DNA of 64,000 nucleotides from JAQBQH01 sp035607415. GTDB lineage: Bacteria; Myxococcota_A; Polyangia; Palsa-1104. Under the pieces are notes generated by a model. The model was not told the DNA's origin and searched no databases. It saw only the letters and a list, made by a program, of their open reading frames with translations. Location: NCBI GenBank assembly GCA_035607415.1, contig DATNAQ010000036.1, positions 1-64,000 on the forward strand, given 5' to 3'. Numbering within the stretch: position 1 is the first letter of the stretch; every line of letters starts with the position of its first letter. Positions 11,240-19,879 of this stretch are shown here, piece by piece. The translations under genes were made by a program, and so were the position numbers.

Positions 11240-12199
11240 CTACAAACCGAGCGCGCGCGGATCGACGACGTAGATGTCGCGCAGGCCGTTGCCGGGCTGA
11301 TGCAGCCTGACCTCGAGCTCGTCGAACGAGAGCGCGCGCGGCAGCGGCGTGGCACCGAAGCCGCGGTTGCTCGAGAAGAAGAAGAGCGTGCCGTCGGGGC
11401 TGAGACGCGGGCCGAACTCCCACGCGGCGGAGTTGACCGGCGCGCCGGGATGGCGCGGCGTCTGCCATTTGCCGTCGACGCGCCGGCTGACATAGAGGTC
11501 GTACGAGCCGAGGCTGTCGCCGCGACCCTTGGCCGAGAAGACCATCGCGCGCTCGTCGGGCGTGACGAGGGCTTCGATCTCGTCGCCGGGCGAATTGACC
11601 GGCGCGCCCAGGTTTTCCGGCGGCGCGAACCGATCGCCGGCGCGGCGCGCGCGCCAGATGTCGCTGCCGCCGAGACCGCCGGCGCGGCCCGATCCGAAGT
11701 AGAGCGTGCCGTCGGCGGTGGGCGTGGGGAACCATTCGTCGCTCGGGCTCGACAGCTCGGTGACGTGGCGTGGCGTGCCGAAGCGCCCGGCGGCGTCGCG
11801 CTCGACGGTCCAGATCTCGGTGTCGGCGCGCGGCTTGCCGTCGACGGGGCGCGAGGAGACGAAGTAGGCGCGGCGGCCGTCGGCGGTGAAGGCGAGATCG
11901 CCGTCGGGATATTGGCCCGAGAACGGCACCGTGCGCGGGCGGGTCCAGGCGCCGGCGCGGCGCTCGACGGAGACGATGGTGTAGAGGTCGAACGACGGCG
12001 TGTCCTTCAGAAAATAGAGGGTTTTGCCGTCGGGGCTGAGCGTGGCGTGGCAGTCGTCGTCGGCGGTGGAGACGACGCCGGGCAGAAGCAGGCGCGGCTC
12101 GGCCGGTGCGACGCCGAGCGCGGCGCGCGCGTCGTCGTCGGCGCTGTTGGCATTGGCGCCGAGCGCCAGCACGAGAAGGAGCGGGAGGATCGAGCGCAT
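11240..12199 (-). CDS. secreted PD40/TolB-like beta-propeller protein
   Basis: A 319-aa protein with a signal peptide (about 1-20, LPLLLVLALGANANS) and a propeller of WD40-like PD40 repeats. Examples are CHATLSPDGKTLYFLKDT, DLAFTADGRRAYFVSSR, PTPTADGTLYFGSGRAGG and PRLSPDGTLFFFSSNRG. Such proteins are found in the periplasm or outer membrane and act as binding platforms; no enzyme motif is seen. The gene is convergent with the sigma factor and its start lies 36 bp from the end of the AraC-type gene upstream, but it appears to have its own leaderless promoter. Confidence 0.85.
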   Translation of the reverse strand: MRSILPLLLVLALGANANSADDDARAALGVAPAEPRLLLPGVVSTADDDCHATLSPDGKTLYFLKDTPSFDLYTIVSVERRAGAWTRPRTVPFSGQYPDGDLAFTADGRRAYFVSSRPVDGKPRADTEIWTVERDAAGRFGTPRHVTELSSPSDEWFPTPTADGTLYFGSGRAGGLGGSDIWRARRAGDRFAPPENLGAPVNSPGDEIEALVTPDERAMVFSAKGRGDSLGSYDLYVSRRVDGKWQTPRHPGAPVNSAAWEFGPRLSPDGTLFFFSSNRGFGATPLPRALSFDELEVRLHQPGNGLRDIYVVDPRALGL

Positions 12200-12205
12200 G
12201 GCCCG

Positions 12206-12211
12206 ACGCTA
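12206..12211 (-). promoter_or_regulatory. putative leaderless -10 hexamer of PD40 gene
   Basis: TAGCGT on the minus strand, 6 nt before the ATG at 12199; no ribosome-binding site. Confidence 0.4.
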
Positions 12212-12234
12212 CGTCGGTGCGCGCCGGCGCGCTT

Positions 12235-13041
12235 TCAGGATCTTTGGATCGCGCCGCGCGCCTGGCGCCGATACTCCGACGGCGTGACGCCCATGGTCGC
12301 GCGAAACGCCGTCGAAAAATGGCTGTGGCTCGAGAAGCCGAGATCGAGCGCGAGCGCGGTCAGATCGTCGCGCCGCGGCAGCTCGGCGAGCGCGCGCACG
12401 AGGCGCAGCCGCTGCTGATAGCGCACCAGCGGCAGGCCCTCGGCGCGGCGAAACGCGTCGGTCAGATAGGCGGGCGACACCGACAGGCGCTGCGCGATCG
12501 CCGGCAGCGGCAGCGGCGGCCCGTCGCACGACAAGAGCCGCTTGGCGCGCTCGGCCAATCGCCGCGCCGCCGACGGCGCCGGCGTCGGGCCTGCACGCTC
12601 GGCGACGAGCGCTTCGTGCACCAGGCCGAGCGCCGCCTCCTCGGCGACGAGCCGATCGCGCGTGCGCGTGCGCCGCAGCGTGGCGACGAAGCGCGCCGCC
12701 GAGAGCTGCAGCCGGGCGCTCGCCAGCGTCGTCTGGGGCAGCCGCGCGCCGTCGACGAGCCCGGCGGCCGGCGTGAGCACCAGGCAGTCGACGTCGCCCT
12801 CGCCGGCCGCGCTGTCGCGCGAGCTCTCGCCGGCGCGCACGAAGGCGACGCGGTTGGCGTCGACGAGGCGCCGCTTGCGCCCGACGTGGTAGACGAACGT
12901 GCCCGTCAGCGTCACGACGATCTGCGTCTCCGGCTCGTCGAGCTCGACGCTCGGCTCGCGGCCGAGGCCGCGGCAGCGCAGCCAGTCGGCGCGGATCGCC
13001 GCCGTCTGCACCAGCCGCTCGCGCTCGATCGCCACCGGCAC
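12235..13041 (-). CDS. AraC-family transcriptional regulator
   Basis: A 268-aa regulator. The N-terminal half is cupin-like (about 30-130, with EPSVELDEPETQIVVTLTGTF and VDANRVAFVRAGESS) and would sense a ligand. The C-terminal AraC DNA-binding domain has two helix-turn-helices (LPAIAQRLSVSPAYLTDAFR and LDLGFSSHSHFSTAFRATMG, then TPSEYRR). I chose the GTG at 13041 (a second GTG is at 13035): above it the frame runs antisense through the DUF3025 gene. It follows the DUF3025 gene by 17 nt on the same strand, so the two form an operon. Confidence 0.87.
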   Translation of the reverse strand: MPVAIERERLVQTAAIRADWLRCRGLGREPSVELDEPETQIVVTLTGTFVYHVGRKRRLVDANRVAFVRAGESSRDSAAGEGDVDCLVLTPAAGLVDGARLPQTTLASARLQLSAARFVATLRRTRTRDRLVAEEAALGLVHEALVAERAGPTPAPSAARRLAERAKRLLSCDGPPLPLPAIAQRLSVSPAYLTDAFRRAEGLPLVRYQQRLRLVRALAELPRRDDLTALALDLGFSSHSHFSTAFRATMGVTPSEYRRQARGAIQRS

Positions 13042-13058
13042 GACGTCAGTGTAGCAGC

Positions 13059-13784
13059 TCAGCGGCACCAGCCGGCGTCGGCGACGTCGGGCACGAACGC
13101 GCGCGGCAAGAGCTCGGGCAGCGTCGAGCGCGCGCCATCGGCGAGCCAGGCCGCCAGCGCCGCGTCGGCCTGCCCGATGGCATCGTCCTCGAGCGCGGCC
13201 ACCGGCAGGCGCACCATGCGCGCGGTCATGCGGGGGACGCCGAGCACGAAGCCCTCGTACAGCGCGTGGCCGAAGACGAGCCGCAGCTCCGCCGCCGGCG
13301 CGGCCAGCGCGATCACGCCGCCTTCGTCGATCATCGCCAGGCCGTCCTGCTCGCGCGTGCGGTGCGCCGGCGGCCGCGGCGCCGCGGGATCGAGGCGCGC
13401 GTCGAGGAGCGCGCCCTGCCGGCGGTGCAGCGCCGCCTTGGCGCGCGGAAACGTGGCCCACACGAGCGCGTTCAGAAAGTCGTGCCAGTGGCGCTCGCGC
13501 GAGGGCACCACGCCGCGCTCGACGATGCTCGCGTCGTACGAGGTGGAGCGATCGAACGGGGGGCGACGGCCGCCCCGGCGCGGGCGCGGCGCGGCCACGG
13601 TGAAGCGAATCGGCGGCGGGCTCGTCGCGCCGGCGAAGAGCGCGTTCCACGACGCCACCGCCGGCCAATCGTTCGCGCCGGCGAACGCCGAGGCCGCGCG
13701 CGCGAGCGGCCAGAGCAGCGGATGGCGCAGGGCGAAGCCGGGATCGAACGGCAGCGATCGTCGGGCGGCGCGGATCGACGGCAC
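13059..13784 (-). CDS. DUF3025-family protein
   Basis: A 241-aa protein of the DUF3025 family, recognised by YDASIVERGVVPSRERHWHDFLN followed by ALVWATFPRAKAALHRRQ. No signal peptide or membrane segment. The biochemical function is unknown. It is the first gene of a two-gene operon with the AraC-type regulator and starts with GTG, with TATACT 6 nt upstream. Confidence 0.82.
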   Translation of the reverse strand: MPSIRAARRSLPFDPGFALRHPLLWPLARAASAFAGANDWPAVASWNALFAGATSPPPIRFTVAAPRPRRGGRRPPFDRSTSYDASIVERGVVPSRERHWHDFLNALVWATFPRAKAALHRRQGALLDARLDPAAPRPPAHRTREQDGLAMIDEGGVIALAAPAAELRLVFGHALYEGFVLGVPRMTARMVRLPVAALEDDAIGQADAALAAWLADGARSTLPELLPRAFVPDVADAGWCR

Positions 13785-13790
13785 GCGCGC

Positions 13791-13796
13791 AGTATA
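13791..13796 (-). promoter_or_regulatory. leaderless -10 hexamer of DUF3025-araC operon
   Basis: TATACT (5/6 match to TATAAT) on the minus strand, 6 nt before the GTG at 13784. It is the clearest of the leaderless-type promoters here. Confidence 0.55.
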
Positions 13797-13819
13797 GCCG
13801 CCCGATGCGCGACGAGCGA

Positions 13820-14905
13820 TTACTCGGGCAACGAGGTCGCGATGCGCTTCGCGAGCTCGTCGGTGAAGCGCGGCGCCGAGGTACCGACCCGATGCGTGTC
13901 GTCCCAGAATTCAGCGTCGGCCGACAGATCCGCCGGCCAGTCGGCCGCGTAGTGAACGCCGGGAAGAGCTGCCAGCCGGCGCATCGCATCCTTGTAGACA
14001 CCCCAGGCCGGCACGCTGCGCAGCTGCGCGTCGTACCAGCTCGAGGTCCCCGTCTCGACGAGCCATACCTCGATCCGTCGTCGGCGCAGCAACTCGACGG
14101 TGCGCTCGAGCGCAGCGAGCTTGTAGCCGCCCACTTTGATCTTGGGCGCGCCGTCGGCAAGGACGGCGCGCGAGGCCCGCTGAAAGGCGAGACGATCACC
14201 GCGAATCTCGCGAATGACGAAGTCCATGCCCGGCATCGTGACCAACTCGAACTTGGGCGCCACGCGGAGCTCGCCAGCGAGGTGAAGCCGCTCGCCGAGG
14301 TGCGACGCGACGCGCTCCAGTCGCGGCAGCATCGTGGACTGGAGCGACGCTCGATAACGATAAAGCCCCGCGATGCCGCCCAGCAGCACGTCGAGGCGCA
14401 GCTCGATCGGCGCCCCGGAGAGCATCGCGACTGGAAGGGCTGCCTCGGGGCGGATCGTACCCAGGCGGTTGTGGTCGGCCGCATCGTCGAGCGTGCTCGG
14501 GCAGACCTCGATCACTGCGAGATCGCGGTCGGGGCGGAGCACGTTCTGCGACAGCAATCCGAGCATGAAGTAATGGAGCGCGTCCCAGCCGCCGCCGGTG
14601 AACGCGTGCGCGCGCACCTTTCTGCCGTCGCGCGACAGATCGCTCGCGAGACGATCGGGGAGCACTCCCGCCTCGAAGTGCGAGTTGCCGAAGAGCACGA
14701 CGAAATGATCGCTTCCTCGGATCTCCTGCGCTGACGGCGCGAGCGCCTGCGGCGGATGCAAGCGACCGGCGAGGTGTCCACCGCCGACCGCCACCAGCGC
14801 CGCGATCGCGAGCAGGACGAGCGCGCGCCCGAAGAACGGAGCCCCTGCTGGGGCCGCCTGCGGCTCGACGAGCGCGGCGCTAGAACTGGAAGTAGATGAA
14901 TGCAC
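13820..14905 (-). CDS. SGNH/AlgX-DltD-like membrane-anchored partner of MBOAT
   Basis: A 361-aa protein with one N-terminal membrane helix (about 28-47) and an extracytoplasmic SGNH-hydrolase-like domain. The block I Ser is in VVLFGNSHFEAG, and a C-terminal Asp-His pair appears as WDDTHR. Such proteins pair with MBOAT acyltransferases and complete acyl transfer onto an envelope polysaccharide, as DltD or AlgX/AlgJ do. It starts with GTG inside the end of the MBOAT gene (26-bp overlap), which points to tight coupling. The substrate polymer is unknown; no polysaccharide synthesis genes are adjacent. Confidence 0.78.
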   Translation of the reverse strand: MHSSTSSSSAALVEPQAAPAGAPFFGRALVLLAIAALVAVGGGHLAGRLHPPQALAPSAQEIRGSDHFVVLFGNSHFEAGVLPDRLASDLSRDGRKVRAHAFTGGGWDALHYFMLGLLSQNVLRPDRDLAVIEVCPSTLDDAADHNRLGTIRPEAALPVAMLSGAPIELRLDVLLGGIAGLYRYRASLQSTMLPRLERVASHLGERLHLAGELRVAPKFELVTMPGMDFVIREIRGDRLAFQRASRAVLADGAPKIKVGGYKLAALERTVELLRRRRIEVWLVETGTSSWYDAQLRSVPAWGVYKDAMRRLAALPGVHYAADWPADLSADAEFWDDTHRVGTSAPRFTDELAKRIATSLPE

Positions 14906-16268
14906 TCGTCGACGCTCCCAAAACCATCAACCCGAGGAGGCACGCGCCAACCGCGACCGCGAACCCGACCTGTTTGCCCCAACCCTCGCCGGCATCGAAG
15001 GCCTCGACGCGCCTGCGCAGCGGCGTGCAGCTCCAGTAGAAGGCGATCAGACAGACCGCACCGAGCATGGAAAAGAGATGTGGCCGGGCGAAGACGAACG
15101 CGCTCGTGCCGATGCCGCGCAGGATCTCGAACGCCGCGCCGAAGGTGCGCGCCCGGAAGAAGATCCATGCCAGGCACACGAGGTGGAACGTGAGCACGCG
15201 CCGGCCCACGCGACCGAGCAGGGTTCGGCTCTCGCTCACGCGAACGCCGAGGAGACGCTCGACCGCGAGGTACAGCCCGTGCAGGCCTCCCCAGACGACG
15301 AAGGTCCAGCTCGCGCCGTGCCAAAGCCCGCCGAGCAACATGGTGAGGAAGAGGTTCACGTAGGTGCGGGCCGGGCCGCGCCGATTGCCGCCGAGCGGGA
15401 TGTAGAGGTAGTCGCGCAGCCAATGCGACAGCGTCATATGCCAACGTCGCCAGAAGTCGGTGATGCTGAGGGCGAGGTAGGGGGCGTCGAAGTTCTCCGG
15501 CAGCTCGATGCCGAACCAGCGCGAGGCGCCGCGCGCGATGTCGGTGTAGGCCGAGAAGTCGCAGTAGATCTGGAAGGCGTAGGCATAGACCGCGACTAGG
15601 AGCTCCAGCGACGTATACGCGCTCGGAGTGGCGAACACCGGCTCGACGACCTTGGCGAGCCAGTCCGCGATCAGGAGCTTCTTGCCGTAGCCAATCATCA
15701 TGAGCGAGAGGCCGCTCACGAAGCGCTCTCGCGTCACGTCGCGCTGGCTGCTCAGTTGCGGAACGAACTCGGAGGGCCGGATGATCGGGCCCGCGATCAG
15801 GTGTGGGAACCAGGTCACGAAGAGCGCGAGGTGAAGCGGCGATTTCACCGGCTTCAGCCGCTCGCGATAGACGTCGATGGTGTAGCTCATCGACTCGAAG
15901 GTGTAGAAGGAGATGCCGAGCGGCAGGGTCAGCTCGACGGGCGGAAGGTGAATCCCCAGCGCCGCCAGCGAACGCGCGAAGAAACCGTAATACTTGAACA
16001 CGCACAGCGACGAGAGGTTCACGACGATGCTGATCGCGACGATCCATTTGCGCCGGGACGTCGCGCGCGTCCGGCTCAGGGCCTGGCCGCAGCACCAGTC
16101 GACGAGAATCTGCAGCCCGATGAGCGCGAGGAATCGTGCGTTCCAGCTCGCGTAGAAGTACACGCTCGCTACGAGCATCATCCATCGCCGATGTTGACGG
16201 GGAATGAGGTGGTAGACGATGAATGCGCCGAGCAGGAAGATCGCCCAGTGCAGGGAGGTGAAGAGCAC
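14880..16268 (-). CDS. MBOAT-family O-acyltransferase (AlgI/DltB-like)
   Basis: A 462-aa polytopic inner-membrane enzyme that moves an acyl group across the membrane for O-acylation of an extracellular polymer. It shows MLFTSLHWAIFLLGAFIVYH at the start, FKYYGFF, LPLGISFYTFESMSYTIDVY, FPHLIAGPI, FCDF-like IYCDFSAYTDIARG, TDFWRRWHMTLSHWLRDY and the catalytic His 317 in GGLWHGASW, all diagnostic of AlgI. Starts with GTG and is followed by the overlapping SGNH gene. Divergent from the phhB-like gene. Confidence 0.95.
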   Translation of the reverse strand: MLFTSLHWAIFLLGAFIVYHLIPRQHRRWMMLVASVYFYASWNARFLALIGLQILVDWCCGQALSRTRATSRRKWIVAISIVVNLSSLCVFKYYGFFARSLAALGIHLPPVELTLPLGISFYTFESMSYTIDVYRERLKPVKSPLHLALFVTWFPHLIAGPIIRPSEFVPQLSSQRDVTRERFVSGLSLMMIGYGKKLLIADWLAKVVEPVFATPSAYTSLELLVAVYAYAFQIYCDFSAYTDIARGASRWFGIELPENFDAPYLALSITDFWRRWHMTLSHWLRDYLYIPLGGNRRGPARTYVNLFLTMLLGGLWHGASWTFVVWGGLHGLYLAVERLLGVRVSESRTLLGRVGRRVLTFHLVCLAWIFFRARTFGAAFEILRGIGTSAFVFARPHLFSMLGAVCLIAFYWSCTPLRRRVEAFDAGEGWGKQVGFAVAVGACLLGLMVLGASTSAFIYFQF

Positions 16269-16372
16269 GACTCCAGAAATCTAGCTGGTCCGCTCGTGGC
16301 GATCCAGCGCCTGCTCCTCGCTGAACCGTGGCCCGTACGGCCCGAGTTGCTGGCGTCACCGCGTGCGCGGCC

Positions 16373-16378
16373 TATCCT
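16373..16378 (+). promoter_or_regulatory. putative leaderless -10 hexamer of phhB-like gene
   Basis: TATCCT, 7 nt before the ATG at 16386. There is no ribosome site between it and the start. Confidence 0.4.
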
Positions 16379-16385
16379 CCGAGCC

Positions 16386-16718
16386 ATGAGCGCTCTCGCC
16401 GACCAGCATTGCCAGTCCTGCAGCCCGCGCACGCCCAGGCTCACCGGCGCGCAGATCCACGCGCTCGCTCCTCAAGCGCCCGACTGGAAGGTGCACGAGG
16501 AGCGGCTGCACCGCCAATATCGCTTCCGTGATTTTCCCACGGCCATCCGGTTCGTCGATGAGATGGCGCGGATCGCCGAGGCCGAGGGGCACCATCCGGT
16601 GTTCACGGTGAACGTCGACAAAGTCGACGTCGAGAATTGGACTCACGCCATCGGTGGCCTCAGCGAGAACGACTTCATCCTCGCCGCCAAGCTCGATCGC
16701 GCCTTCGCGCGCGCGTGA
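16386..16718 (+). CDS. phhB: pterin-4a-carbinolamine dehydratase
   Basis: A 110-aa enzyme that dehydrates 4a-hydroxytetrahydropterin, recycling the cofactor of aromatic amino-acid hydroxylases. The family motif is complete: EAEGHHPVFTVNVDKVDVE, then WTHAIGGLSENDFILAAKLD, giving the His-His...His active-site set. Length is usual for the family. An extra N-terminal Cys pair (CQSC) is present. No phenylalanine hydroxylase gene is in the window. The start is at ATG 16386; the long open frame upstream runs antisense through the MBOAT gene. Confidence 0.93.
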   Translation: MSALADQHCQSCSPRTPRLTGAQIHALAPQAPDWKVHEERLHRQYRFRDFPTAIRFVDEMARIAEAEGHHPVFTVNVDKVDVENWTHAIGGLSENDFILAAKLDRAFARA

Positions 16719-16723
16719 GGCGC

Positions 16724-17371
16724 TCAGCGGCGCGCGATCGGCCGCTCGAAGGTCTCGCGCACCTCGTCGTCGTCGCCGTCGCCCGACGGCCGCTCCACGA
16801 TCTGCCCGTCGACGTCGATGTCGTCGATGGCGGTGAAGCCCGATCCCTGGTCGACCCCCTCGTCGAACACGATGGCGATGCTCGCCACGCGCGCCTCGCC
16901 GAAGTGGAACGGTGGATTGCTCGCGAATTGCGGCGCGGCGTCGGCGTCGGCGAAGCGCACGCGCGCGAAGGTGGCCGGCTTGTCCGGCGCCGGCGTGTGC
17001 GTGCCCGCCGCGCAGCCGAAGAAGTACACGAAGCCCTCGACGGTGGTGACGTTGAAGCGCGGCGCGCCCGCGCCGCAGTGCCCGCCGGCAAAGACGTCGA
17101 ACCCGAGCTCGTCGAGCACCAGCCCGCGCACGCCCTCGACGGTGGCGACGGCGGCGGCGTCGGCGCTCGTGGGCAGGATCTTGGCCATGATGATCGCCGG
17201 ATCGCTCCGTCCCGGCCCGCTGAACGGCGTCCAGCGGCTGATGATGGCGTGCGTGCCGCCCGGATCGAAGATCGCGGGCACGACGCGCAGCTCACGATGA
17301 TCGCGATCGCGAGCCGACGCGGGCACTGCAGCGAAGAGGGCGACGGCGAGGACGAACGACGCGTTGCGCAT
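16724..17371 (-). CDS. secreted protein of unknown function
   Basis: A 215-aa protein with a clear signal peptide (about 1-20, cleavage near VPASA). The mature part has the look of a lectin-like or beta-sandwich secreted domain: GLVLDELGFDVFAGGHCGAGA, VEGFVYFFGCAAGTHTP and SIAIVFDEGVDQGSGFTAIDD, the last strand pattern resembling PEP-CTERM-type or hyaline-like exoproteins that end in a D-D-I-D motif. It has two Cys that could pair. A GAGGTGA ribosome site precedes the ATG. I do not recognise a named family. Confidence 0.7.
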   Translation of the reverse strand: MRNASFVLAVALFAAVPASARDRDHRELRVVPAIFDPGGTHAIISRWTPFSGPGRSDPAIIMAKILPTSADAAAVATVEGVRGLVLDELGFDVFAGGHCGAGAPRFNVTTVEGFVYFFGCAAGTHTPAPDKPATFARVRFADADAAPQFASNPPFHFGEARVASIAIVFDEGVDQGSGFTAIDDIDVDGQIVERPSGDGDDDEVRETFERPIARR

Positions 17372-17568
17372 GGATCACCTCGTGGCTGGCATCGTATGCA
17401 CGCCGCGGCCGCCGTCCAATCCCATGGAGCCGCGATGGCGCCGCGCCTGAAAAATGCCGCGCGGACGAAGGGCAGGGCGGCAAGGCGGCGGCGGGCAGCC
17501 GCGATCGAGAGATCGCGCTCGCCACCAGCGCCGCGCCGCCCGCGATCGCGGCCAAGGCGGGGGTCTAC

Positions 17569-18048
17569 GTGCTCGACCAGAGCGGCTACGTCCAGGTGCG
17601 CCCGTCGCAGAACGGGATGGTGTGCATCGTCGAGCACCGCGTGCCGAGTGCGGTCGAGCCGCAGTGCCTCGACGCCGAGGGCGTCAAGGCGTTCCTGCCG
17701 CGCATCCTCATGGTCGGCGCGATGCGCGCCAAGGGCCGCCCCGAGGCCGAGATCCGCGCCGCCGTGCGCAAGGCGTTCGCCGACGGGAAGCTTCGCGCGC
17801 CCGCGCGGCCCGGCGTCGACTACATGCTGTCGGCGCACAACGTGGTGACCATCGACGAAGACAAAGGGATCGCGGTTCCGTTTGGGCCGCACCTCATGTT
17901 CTACGCGCCGGGCATGACCAACGCCGACATCGGCTCCGACGGCAGCCCGGGCTCGGCGGTGTTCGTGGTCGACGAGAAGAGCCCGCACGCGCTCATGATC
18001 GTTCCCGTCGGCGCCGGCGGCGCCGGGCACGCGCACGCCGCCCACTGA
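17569..18048 (+). CDS. hypothetical protein, N-terminus uncertain
   Basis: At least 159 aa from the GTG at 17569. The pattern NGMVCIVEHR...PQCLDAEGVKAF...MLSAHNVV...FGPHLMFYAPG resembles a family of secreted proteins with conserved Cys and a Met-rich C-terminal half. The frame stays open upstream to about 17341 and codes for plausible residues (EIALATSAAPPAIAAKAGVY) but has no ATG or GTG before 17569. No signal peptide is found in this frame or the other two. Either a rare start is used or a frameshift has separated the signal peptide. The C-terminus is His-rich (GHAHAAH). Confidence 0.65.
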   Translation: MLDQSGYVQVRPSQNGMVCIVEHRVPSAVEPQCLDAEGVKAFLPRILMVGAMRAKGRPEAEIRAAVRKAFADGKLRAPARPGVDYMLSAHNVVTIDEDKGIAVPFGPHLMFYAPGMTNADIGSDGSPGSAVFVVDEKSPHALMIVPVGAGGAGHAHAAH

Positions 18049-18071
18049 GCCGCGCGCTCGCAGCTCGGCGC

Positions 18072-18851
18072 TCAGAGGTTCATGCCGCCCGACACTTCGA
18101 TGCGCTGGCCGTTGAGCCAGCCGCTCTCGGGCGACAGCAGCATCGCCACCGCCGCGCCGATGTCGTCGGGCTGCCCGACGCGCCCGAGCGCCGTCACCGA
18201 CGCCACCATCTTGTTCACCTCGGGGTTGTCGCGCACCAGCCCGCCGCCGAAGTCGGTGGCGATGGCGCCGGGCGCGATGACGTTGGCGGTGATGCGGCGC
18301 GCGCCCAGCTCCTTGGCCTGGTAGCGCGTGAGCACCTCGACCGCGCCCTTCATCGCCGCGTAGGCCGACGAGCCGGGGATGGTGAAGCGCGCCAGCCCGC
18401 TCGAGACGTTGAGGATGCGCCCGCCGTCGGCGATGAGCGGTAGCAGCCGCTGCGTGAGCAGGAACGGCGCCTTGAAGTGCACCTGGTAGAGCTCGTCGAG
18501 CTGCGCGGCGGTGGTCTCGACGAGGCTGCGATGCAGCCCCATGCCGGCGTTGTTGACGAGGTAGTCGAGCTGCTTGCGGCCGAAGGTGCGCTCGAGCTCG
18601 CCCGCCACCGCCTGGGCGAAGGCGTCGAACGAGGCGCTGTCGGCCACGTCGAGCGGCAGCGCCGCCGCCTTGCCGCCGAGCGCGACGATGCGCTCCCGCG
18701 TGCCGGCTGCTTCGCCGGCGGCCGCGCGGTAGGTGAAGAGGATGTCGACGCCGCGCTCGGCGAGGTGCAGCGCCATGCTGCGGCCGAGGCCGCGGCTGCC
18801 GCCGGTGATGAGCGCGATCGGGCGTTTGTCGGTCTTCTCAGTCTTCGCCAT
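18072..18851 (-). CDS. short-chain dehydrogenase/reductase
   Basis: A 259-aa NAD(P)H-dependent oxidoreductase. It has the cofactor motif TGGSRGLGR (16-24), NNAG in LDYLVNNAGMG, the catalytic Ser in NVSSG and Tyr-Lys in SAYAAMKG, then IAPGAIATDF and a C-terminal GQRIEVSGGMNL. Arg after the glycine motif suggests NADPH. The substrate is unknown. It stands divergently from a LysR regulator with a 104-bp shared control region, a standard arrangement in which the regulator governs the reductase. Confidence 0.93.
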   Translation of the reverse strand: MAKTEKTDKRPIALITGGSRGLGRSMALHLAERGVDILFTYRAAAGEAAGTRERIVALGGKAAALPLDVADSASFDAFAQAVAGELERTFGRKQLDYLVNNAGMGLHRSLVETTAAQLDELYQVHFKAPFLLTQRLLPLIADGGRILNVSSGLARFTIPGSSAYAAMKGAVEVLTRYQAKELGARRITANVIAPGAIATDFGGGLVRDNPEVNKMVASVTALGRVGQPDDIGAAVAMLLSPESGWLNGQRIEVSGGMNL

Positions 18852-18870
18852 GGTTCGCTCCTGAGGTGTG

Positions 18871-18891
18871 TCGTTCGCCTGCGAAGAACGA
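18871..18891. promoter_or_regulatory. inverted repeat, candidate LysR operator
   Basis: TCGTTC-N9-GAACGA (18871-18891) encloses a nested TTCGC-CT-GCGAA (18874-18885). It lies 20 bp before the SDR start and 65 bp before the LysR start. LysR-type regulators bind interrupted palindromes in such divergent regions. Confidence 0.42.
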
Positions 18892-18942
18892 TAGTGGCGG
18901 GCATCGCCCGGCGGAAGCGTCGAAAATCGGACTCACTGTTCG

Positions 18943-18948
18943 TAGATG
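18943..18948 (+). promoter_or_regulatory. putative leaderless -10 hexamer of LysR gene
   Basis: TAGATG, 7 nt before the ATG at 18956; favours this ATG over the one at 18965. Confidence 0.35.
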
Positions 18949-18955
18949 TGGAACA

Positions 18956-19870
18956 ATGGAAGCCATGGAGATCGAGGCGCTGCGCATGTTCGTGAAGGTG
19001 GCGGAGCTGGCCAGCTTCACGCGCGCCGCCGAGCAGCTCGGCCGGTCGAAGGCGCGCGTCTCGACCGGCGTCTCGGAGCTCGAGGCCGAGCTCGGCAGCC
19101 GGCTCTTGCAGCGCTCGACCCGCGTGGTGCGCCTGACGCCCGACGGCGAGGAGCTGCTCGGGCGCGCGCGCCGGCTGGTGCAGGAGGCCGACGAGCTCGG
19201 CGCGATGTTCCAGACGCCGAGCACGCTGCGCGGGCGCGTGCGCATCGATCTGCCGCAGAGCTTCGCCCGCTCGCTGTTCATCCCGCGGCTGCCCGAGCTG
19301 CTCGCGGCGCATCCGCGGCTCGAGGTGATGCTGAGCTCGACCGATCGCCGCGTCGACGTCGTGCGCGAGGGGTTCGACTGCGTCCTCCGCATCGGCAAGC
19401 TCGGCGACTCCGGCCTGACGGCGCGGCGCCTGGGCGAGATGCGCATGATCAACTGCGCCAGCCCGGCGTATCTGAAAAAGCACGGCACGCCGCGCTCGCT
19501 CGACGAGCTCGACGGGCACCTCGTCGTGCACTACTCCTTGCGCTTCGGCGCCGACGCGGCCGGCTTCGAGTATCGCGATGGCCACGGCTATCGCGAGCGG
19601 CCGATGCGCAGCGTGGTCACGGTCAACAGCACCGACTCGTACCTGGCGGCGTGCCTGGCCGGGCTCGGGATCATCCAGGCGCCGCGCTACGGCATGCTCG
19701 CCAGCATCGCCGCCGGCGATCTGGTCGAGGTGCTGCCGCAATATCCGTGCGCGCCGCTGCCGGTGTCGCTGGTGCACGCGCACGGGCGCAACGTGCCGCG
19801 GCCGGTGCGCGCGGTGATGAGCTGGATCGCGCAGCTGGTCGGCCCGCACCTGGCGCGCGAGCGGGCGTGA
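18956..19870 (+). CDS. LysR-family transcriptional regulator
   Basis: A 304-aa regulator with an N-terminal winged helix-turn-helix (EALRMFVKVAELASFTRAAE, then QLGRSKARVSTGVSELEAEL) and a substrate-binding-like effector domain from about residue 90 (RGRVRIDLPQSFARSLFIPRLPELL cut short here, DCVLRIGKL, GLGIIQAP). It is close to the CrgA/DmlR-like subgroup. It probably senses a metabolite and controls the divergent SDR gene. A second in-frame ATG lies at 18965. Confidence 0.93.
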   Translation: MEAMEIEALRMFVKVAELASFTRAAEQLGRSKARVSTGVSELEAELGSRLLQRSTRVVRLTPDGEELLGRARRLVQEADELGAMFQTPSTLRGRVRIDLPQSFARSLFIPRLPELLAAHPRLEVMLSSTDRRVDVVREGFDCVLRIGKLGDSGLTARRLGEMRMINCASPAYLKKHGTPRSLDELDGHLVVHYSLRFGADAAGFEYRDGHGYRERPMRSVVTVNSTDSYLAACLAGLGIIQAPRYGMLASIAAGDLVEVLPQYPCAPLPVSLVHAHGRNVPRPVRAVMSWIAQLVGPHLARERA

Positions 19871-19879
19871 CGGCGGCGG

